A DNA stretch of 10,364 nucleotides. Origin: Chloroflexota bacterium. GTDB lineage: Bacteria; Chloroflexota; Anaerolineae; Anaerolineales; Anaerolineaceae. The position numbers were made by a program, and so were the translations under genes. The notes beneath the pieces are model-generated. The model did no database searches. It was not told the DNA's origin and saw only the letters and a program-made list of their open reading frames with translations. Location of the stretch: the NCBI GenBank assembly GCA_021796375.1, contig JAJYJF010000039.1, positions 1-10,364 on the forward strand, in the 5' to 3' direction. Shown piece by piece: positions 7,211 through 10,364 of this stretch. Position 1 is the stretch's first letter, and the number at the start of each line of letters is the position of its first letter.

Positions 7211-7239
7211 TTGACTTTCTATTAATGCTTAGCTATACT
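7211..7239 (+). promoter_or_regulatory. Strong sigma70-type promoter for the CocE/NonD hydrolase gene
   Basis: TTGACT (7211-7216), an exact 17-bp spacer and TATACT (7234-7239) give five of six matches in each consensus hexamer. It sits in the AT-rich part of an otherwise GC-rich window. Transcription would begin near 7246, leaving an untranslated leader of about 200 nt before the hydrolase start. Confidence 0.75.
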
Positions 7240-7245
7240 AAAGTA

Positions 7246-7448
7246 GTTTTCCAGAAAAGCTTTGACGCGAATTATTACCAGTCATCTGACTCGCCTGACG
7301 CGCTGTCGCAGGCCAGTAAAATAAATAAGGACCATCGCAAAATCACAGTGCCCGGGATCACCCAGGGCGAACGGGTAAGGTTTCCATTGCCGAGAGTTTC
7401 TGACCAAATCATTCACACCCACCCAACCGTTCAAGGGATGCTGCTTTC
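7246..7448 (+). promoter_or_regulatory. Structured 5' leader of the CocE/NonD hydrolase mRNA
   Basis: This roughly 200-nt stretch between the promoter and the hydrolase has no convincing gene. Three small hairpins can be drawn: 7293-7313 (GCCT + GAC stem with a GC bulge), 7350-7368 (GCCCGGG paired with CCCAGGGC, one bulged A, loop ATCA), and 7374-7391 (GGTAAGG paired with CCATTGCC, one bulged A, loop TTT). Near the 5' end, TGAC[G/T]CG occurs three times (7263, 7287, 7296). I recognise no known riboswitch class. A regulatory role is inferred from length and structure only. Confidence 0.4.
7433..7438 (+). promoter_or_regulatory. Ribosome binding site AAGGGA for the TTG-initiated hydrolase
   Basis: AAGGGA lies 10 nt before TTG 7449. 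It is the only purine-rich site that fits an in-frame start. The nearby ATG at 7438 is in another frame and stops after four codons. Confidence 0.5.
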
Positions 7449-9482
7449 TTGAAAAAATTGCCCCAGCTCAAGATCGTTGAAAACCCAGATGTGACCTGCA
7501 TCGAAAATACATGGATCCGGTTGCAAGACGGCACGCGCCTGGCAGCCCGGATCTGGCTGCCCACCGGCGCGGATCAAAAACCCGTTCCCGCCATCCTGGA
7601 GTACCTGCCCTACCGGAAAAATGACGCGACGGCGATGCGAGATGAGATCATGCACCGCTACTTCGCTGGTCACGGGTACGCCTCGGTCCGGGTCGACCTG
7701 CGCGGCAGTGGGGATTCGGATGGCCTGCTCCTGGACGAGTACCTGCCGCAGGAGCAGCTCGACGCGCTGGAGGTGATCTCCTGGATCGCCGCTCAGCCGT
7801 GGTGCAGCGGCGGCGTGGGGATGATGGGGATCTCCTGGGGCGGCTTCAACAGCCTGCAGGTGGCCGCCCGCCGCCCGCCCGCGCTGAAGGCTATTATCAC
7901 CGTCTGCTCGACGGACGATCGCTACACCGACGACTGCCACTACATGGGCGGGTGCGTGTTAGGCTCGGATATGCCGAACTGGGCCTCGACCATGTTCGCC
8001 TACAATGCCCGGCCGCCCGATCCGGAGCTGGTCGGCGAGCGCTGGCGCGAGATGTGGTTCGACCGCATGGAGCGCATCCCGCCTTTCATCGAATCCTGGA
8101 TGAGCCACCCGCAGCGCGATGAGTTCTGGAAGCAGGGCTCGGTGGACGAGGATTACAGCGCGATCGACTGCCCCGTGTATGCCGTGGGCGGCTGGGTCGA
8201 CCCGTACACCAACACCGTGCCGCGCCTGCTGGCGAACCTGAAGGCGCCGCACAAAGGCCTGATCGGTCCCTGGGCGCATACCTACCCGCATCTCGGGGTC
8301 CCGCGCCCCGCGATCGGTTTCCTGCAGGAAAGCCTGCGCTGGTGGGACCGCTGGCTCAAAGGCATCGACACGGGCATCATGGACGAGCCGGCGCTGCGCG
8401 TCTGGATGCCGGAAGGGGTCCCCCCGGAGCCCCTGGAAACCGAATGGCCCGGCCGCTGGGTGGCCGAACCGGGCTGGCCCCCCGCTCAAACCAATCCGCA
8501 GACCTATTTCTTGAGCGACAGCCGGCTGACGGCTGCCCCCAAACCGGCCGGCGAGATGACCCTGCTGGGCGCGCAAACGGCCGGGACGACCGCCGGGGTC
8601 TGGTGCCCGTACGGCATCGGTACCGGCATGCCGGTCGACCAGCGCGCCGACGACGCCCTTTCGCTCAGCTTCACCTCGGCGCCGGTTGCGGAGCCGGTGG
8701 AGATCCTCGGGTTCCCGCAGGTGCAGCTCAAGCTGGCCGTCGATCGGCCGCTGGCGCTGGTCGCCGTGCGGCTATGCGAGGTTGCCCAGGACGGCGCCTC
8801 CCGGCTGGTCAGCTGGGGCCTGCTCAACCTGACCCACCGGGACGGGCACGAGCATCCCCAACCGCTCGAGCCGGGCAAACCGTACGAGATCACCGTGCAG
8901 CTCAACGTGGCGGCGCACCGCATCACCCCCGGCCGGCGCTGGCGGCTGTCGATCTCCCCAACCTACTGGCCCCACGCCTGGCCTTCGCCGGAGCCCGTCC
9001 GCCTGACGCTGATGACCGGCAGCGACTGCCGCCTGATCCTGCCCGTCCGGCCGCCCGGCGCGTTGGACGCGGCCTTGAAACCGTTCGGCGAGGCGGAGGG
9101 CGCTGCCCCGCTGCCCTTCGAAAGCCTGCGCCCCGACAGCAGCACCCGCACCTTCGATTATGACCTCACCAGCGGCCGGCTGCAGATGGTCGACTGGACG
9201 GACGAAGGCCGCAGCCGGATCCTGGCCAACGGGATCACCTACGACAGCACGAGCACCAATACGTTTTCGATCGTCGAGCGGCAGCCGCTCTCCGCCCGCG
9301 CCCAGTGCGACCGGCGGATCGAGATCTCCCGGGGTGCGTGGCAGACCCGGGTCGAGACCTCGAGCGTCATAACCGCGGATGCCGAGTTCTTCTATCTGAC
9401 CGACGTCCTGGACGCCTATGAAGGCGCCGTCCGGGTATTTTCGAAAAGTTGGACGCGGCAGATTCGCCGGGAGGGTGTATAA
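7449..9482 (+). CDS. CocE/NonD family hydrolase (peptidase S15-like serine hydrolase)
   Basis: A 677-residue alpha/beta hydrolase without a signal peptide, so probably cytoplasmic. The family cleaves esters or amides; members include cocaine esterase, glutaryl-7-ACA acylase, alpha-amino-acid ester hydrolase and X-Pro dipeptidyl peptidases. The catalytic triad is readable: nucleophile Ser129 in GISWGG, Asp251 in GGWVDPY, His277 in GPWAHTYPH. Tyr55 in the PYRK motif is the likely oxyanion residue, and RVDLRGSGDSDG (81-92) is the usual strand-turn. A C-terminal beta-rich X-Pro peptidase-type domain follows from about 320 to 560. The last ~110 residues form an extension beyond the 574-residue CocE length, as seen in the ~670-residue members. 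The start is taken as TTG 7449: no in-frame ATG exists until residue 63, past conserved sequence. It is separated from the nucleoside hydrolase by divergent promoters and lies upstream of a second binding lipoprotein. Substrate is unknown. Confidence 0.92.
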   Translation: MKKLPQLKIVENPDVTCIENTWIRLQDGTRLAARIWLPTGADQKPVPAILEYLPYRKNDATAMRDEIMHRYFAGHGYASVRVDLRGSGDSDGLLLDEYLPQEQLDALEVISWIAAQPWCSGGVGMMGISWGGFNSLQVAARRPPALKAIITVCSTDDRYTDDCHYMGGCVLGSDMPNWASTMFAYNARPPDPELVGERWREMWFDRMERIPPFIESWMSHPQRDEFWKQGSVDEDYSAIDCPVYAVGGWVDPYTNTVPRLLANLKAPHKGLIGPWAHTYPHLGVPRPAIGFLQESLRWWDRWLKGIDTGIMDEPALRVWMPEGVPPEPLETEWPGRWVAEPGWPPAQTNPQTYFLSDSRLTAAPKPAGEMTLLGAQTAGTTAGVWCPYGIGTGMPVDQRADDALSLSFTSAPVAEPVEILGFPQVQLKLAVDRPLALVAVRLCEVAQDGASRLVSWGLLNLTHRDGHEHPQPLEPGKPYEITVQLNVAAHRITPGRRWRLSISPTYWPHAWPSPEPVRLTLMTGSDCRLILPVRPPGALDAALKPFGEAEGAAPLPFESLRPDSSTRTFDYDLTSGRLQMVDWTDEGRSRILANGITYDSTSTNTFSIVERQPLSARAQCDRRIEISRGAWQTRVETSSVITADAEFFYLTDVLDAYEGAVRVFSKSWTRQIRREGV

Positions 9483-9490
9483 ATCCCTGT

Positions 9491-9525
9491 GGCTTTGTTC
9501 CAAAGCCGGCCCCTGGGGGCGCGGC
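9491..9525 (+). terminator. Paired hairpins just after the hydrolase stop codon
   Basis: GGCTTTG (9491-9497) pairs perfectly with CAAAGCC (9501-9507) around a TTC loop, 8 nt after the stop codon. A second GC-rich hairpin can form at 9505-9525 (GCCGGCCC with GGGCGCGGC, one bulge). The two share bases 9505-9507 and so partly exclude each other. No T-run follows either one, so this may be a weak or non-canonical terminator, or an mRNA-processing or stabilising structure. Confidence 0.4.
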
Positions 9526-9562
9526 CTTCCCGGGCCCCTTGAGGCCCCATATTGGCGGTAGA

Positions 9563-9581
9563 ACGATCCAACGAGGATCGT
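9563..9581. promoter_or_regulatory. 19-bp perfect dyad, candidate operator for the second binding-protein gene
   Basis: ACGATCC (9563-9569) and GGATCGT (9575-9581) are perfect reverse complements around a 5-nt centre. Size and symmetry fit a dimeric repressor or activator site. It overlaps the -10 position of a weak promoter candidate (TTGAGG at 9539-9544, 17-bp spacer, AACGAT at 9562-9567) and lies 60 nt before the start codon. It could instead act as an RNA hairpin. Confidence 0.45.
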
Positions 9582-9630
9582 AGAGAGTTCCACACTCAAC
9601 CGTAGAGATCAGATCAGGAAGAAGGAAAAG

Positions 9631-9635
9631 AGGAG
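9631..9635 (+). promoter_or_regulatory. Ribosome binding site AGGAG for the second binding lipoprotein
   Basis: AGGAG, within a longer purine tract (from about 9617), lies 6 nt before ATG 9642 and fixes that start. Confidence 0.85.
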
Positions 9636-9641
9636 TCAGCT

Positions 9642-10364
9642 ATGAAGATTAAAAAGTTAACATGGTTGTCTTTCTGTCTGGTGATCGTGGGCAGCATGCT
9701 GCTCTCGAGCTGCGCGAGCCCATCAACACCGGCCCCCGCTCCGACCCAGGCGCCCCAGGCGGCTGCCAGTCCGACCGCGGCGGTCGCTGCCCAACCCACG
9801 GCCGCGGCCACCCAGCCGCCCGCCGCTCCAACCGCCACCGCGGCGCCCGCCCCCTCCTCCGGCCCTAAGGTGCTCAAGGTGCGCATCCGCGGCGACATCA
9901 CCGACCTGGATACGGCCAACGTCACCGGGGATGTTGAAGACACCATCGACCGGGCCGTCATGGAAGGCCTCTTCCGCTACGACGCCTCCGGCAAGGTTGT
10001 CCCGCAGCTGGTGGATACCTACAGCGTCTCGCCGGATGGGCTTACCATCAGCTTCACCCTGCACAAGGGGATCAAGTGGCAGCGCGGCTACGGGGACCTC
10101 ACCATGGACGACGTGAAGTTCTCTTACGAGCGCTACCTGGCGACGGGCGCCAACAAACCCGCCTACGCAGACGACTTCGCCTCCCTGGATCACGTCGAGA
10201 TCGTCGATCCGTATACGGGCAAGCTCATTTTAAAGAAGCCGCAGGCCACCCTGTGGACCTCCGTCCTGCCCATGACCTCCGGCCTGATCGTCTCCAAGAA
10301 GTTCTATACCGAAGCCGGCCCGGACAAGATCAAGACCGATATCGTCGGCACGGGGCCGTATATC
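9642..10364 (+). CDS. Second ABC importer substrate-binding lipoprotein, family 5, N-terminal part
   Basis: An open frame of 241 codons runs off the window end. The signal peptide has Lys-rich MKIKK, a hydrophobic core at about 8-21 and lipobox LLSSC with Cys24 as the lipidated residue. An Ala/Pro/Thr/Gln linker spans about 25-72. The mature domain starts at KVLKVRIRGDITDLD, and the family-5 signature lies at about 121-166 (PQLVDTYSVSPDGLTISFTL, then KGIKWQRGYGDLTMDDVKFSYERYL). The segment ending VGTGPYI is the usual GTGPY turn, reached before the cut-off. The rest of a roughly 550-600-residue protein, and probably its permeases and ATPases, lie beyond the window. Compared with the first binding protein it shares fold and lipoprotein design, but its mature region looks clearly different. 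It is therefore a distinct receptor and not a recent duplicate. The AGGAG site at 9631 sets the start. Ligand unknown. Confidence 0.9.
   Translation, partial: MKIKKLTWLSFCLVIVGSMLLSSCASPSTPAPAPTQAPQAAASPTAAVAAQPTAAATQPPAAPTATAAPAPSSGPKVLKVRIRGDITDLDTANVTGDVEDTIDRAVMEGLFRYDASGKVVPQLVDTYSVSPDGLTISFTLHKGIKWQRGYGDLTMDDVKFSYERYLATGANKPAYADDFASLDHVEIVDPYTGKLILKKPQATLWTSVLPMTSGLIVSKKFYTEAGPDKIKTDIVGTGPYI

Noticed and set aside
7000..7452. 150-codon + strand open frame across the divergent control region
   Set aside because: Its composition shifts midway from GC-rich to AT-rich, it shows no recognisable protein features, it spans both predicted promoters, and it has no ribosome site. It is more likely chance.
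435..10364. Recent duplication of the two binding-lipoprotein genes
   Set aside because: They share fold, lipobox and linker style, but the mature sequences differ clearly, so they are separate family members.
1..10364. Mobile element, prophage, CRISPR array, toxin-antitoxin or defence genes
   Set aside because: No transposase, integrase, phage protein, regularly spaced repeats, terminal inverted repeats or toxin-like small gene pair could be found on either strand.

Overview
The window is about 63% GC by eye and carries a densely packed bacterial metabolic and transport region. The two lipoproteins have a lipobox cysteine followed by long Ala/Pro/Thr/Gln-rich linkers. This style, together with an MttB-family gene and a CocE/NonD hydrolase beside Dpp/Opp-type importers, is most reminiscent of Chloroflexota (Anaerolineae-like). 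That taxonomic call is inference from protein style, not from a marker gene.

Layout: (1) bases 1-164 hold the last 53 codons of an MttB/trimethylamine-methyltransferase family protein, followed by a strong hairpin. (2) Bases 435-6039 hold a complete family-5 peptide/opine/nickel-type ABC importer on the + strand, in the order binding lipoprotein, DppC-type permease, a single 707-residue DppD-DppF fused ATPase, DppB-type permease. Junctions are tight: a 15-nt gap, an overlap, and direct abutment. (3) Bases 6059-6976 (- strand) hold an inosine/uridine-type nucleoside hydrolase, convergent to the importer with 19 nt between stop codons. (4) Bases 6977-7448 are a divergent regulatory region, locally AT-rich in its right half. 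It has a good sigma70-like promoter facing each way, an 8-bp inverted repeat between them, and a roughly 200-nt leader with several short hairpins. (5) Bases 7449-9482 hold a 677-residue CocE/NonD (peptidase S15-like) serine hydrolase that appears to start at TTG. (6) Bases 9483-9641 are a gap with hairpins and a 19-bp perfect dyad. (7) From 9642 a second family-5 binding lipoprotein runs off the window end and probably opens a second importer operon.

How they may work together: the genes read as an uptake-and-breakdown neighbourhood. Binding lipoproteins capture small organic ligands outside the cell, the B/C permeases and fused ATPase import them, and cytoplasmic hydrolases cleave imported esters, amides or nucleosides. 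The MttB-type protein would act on a methylated amine. The actual substrates cannot be read from the sequence. I found no defence system, mobile element, tRNA, rRNA or CRISPR array. The most distinctive points are the DppD-DppF fusion with a permuted gene order, the nucleoside hydrolase with Pro where the classical catalytic His sits, the structured leader plus TTG start of the hydrolase, and the 19-bp dyad before the second binding protein.
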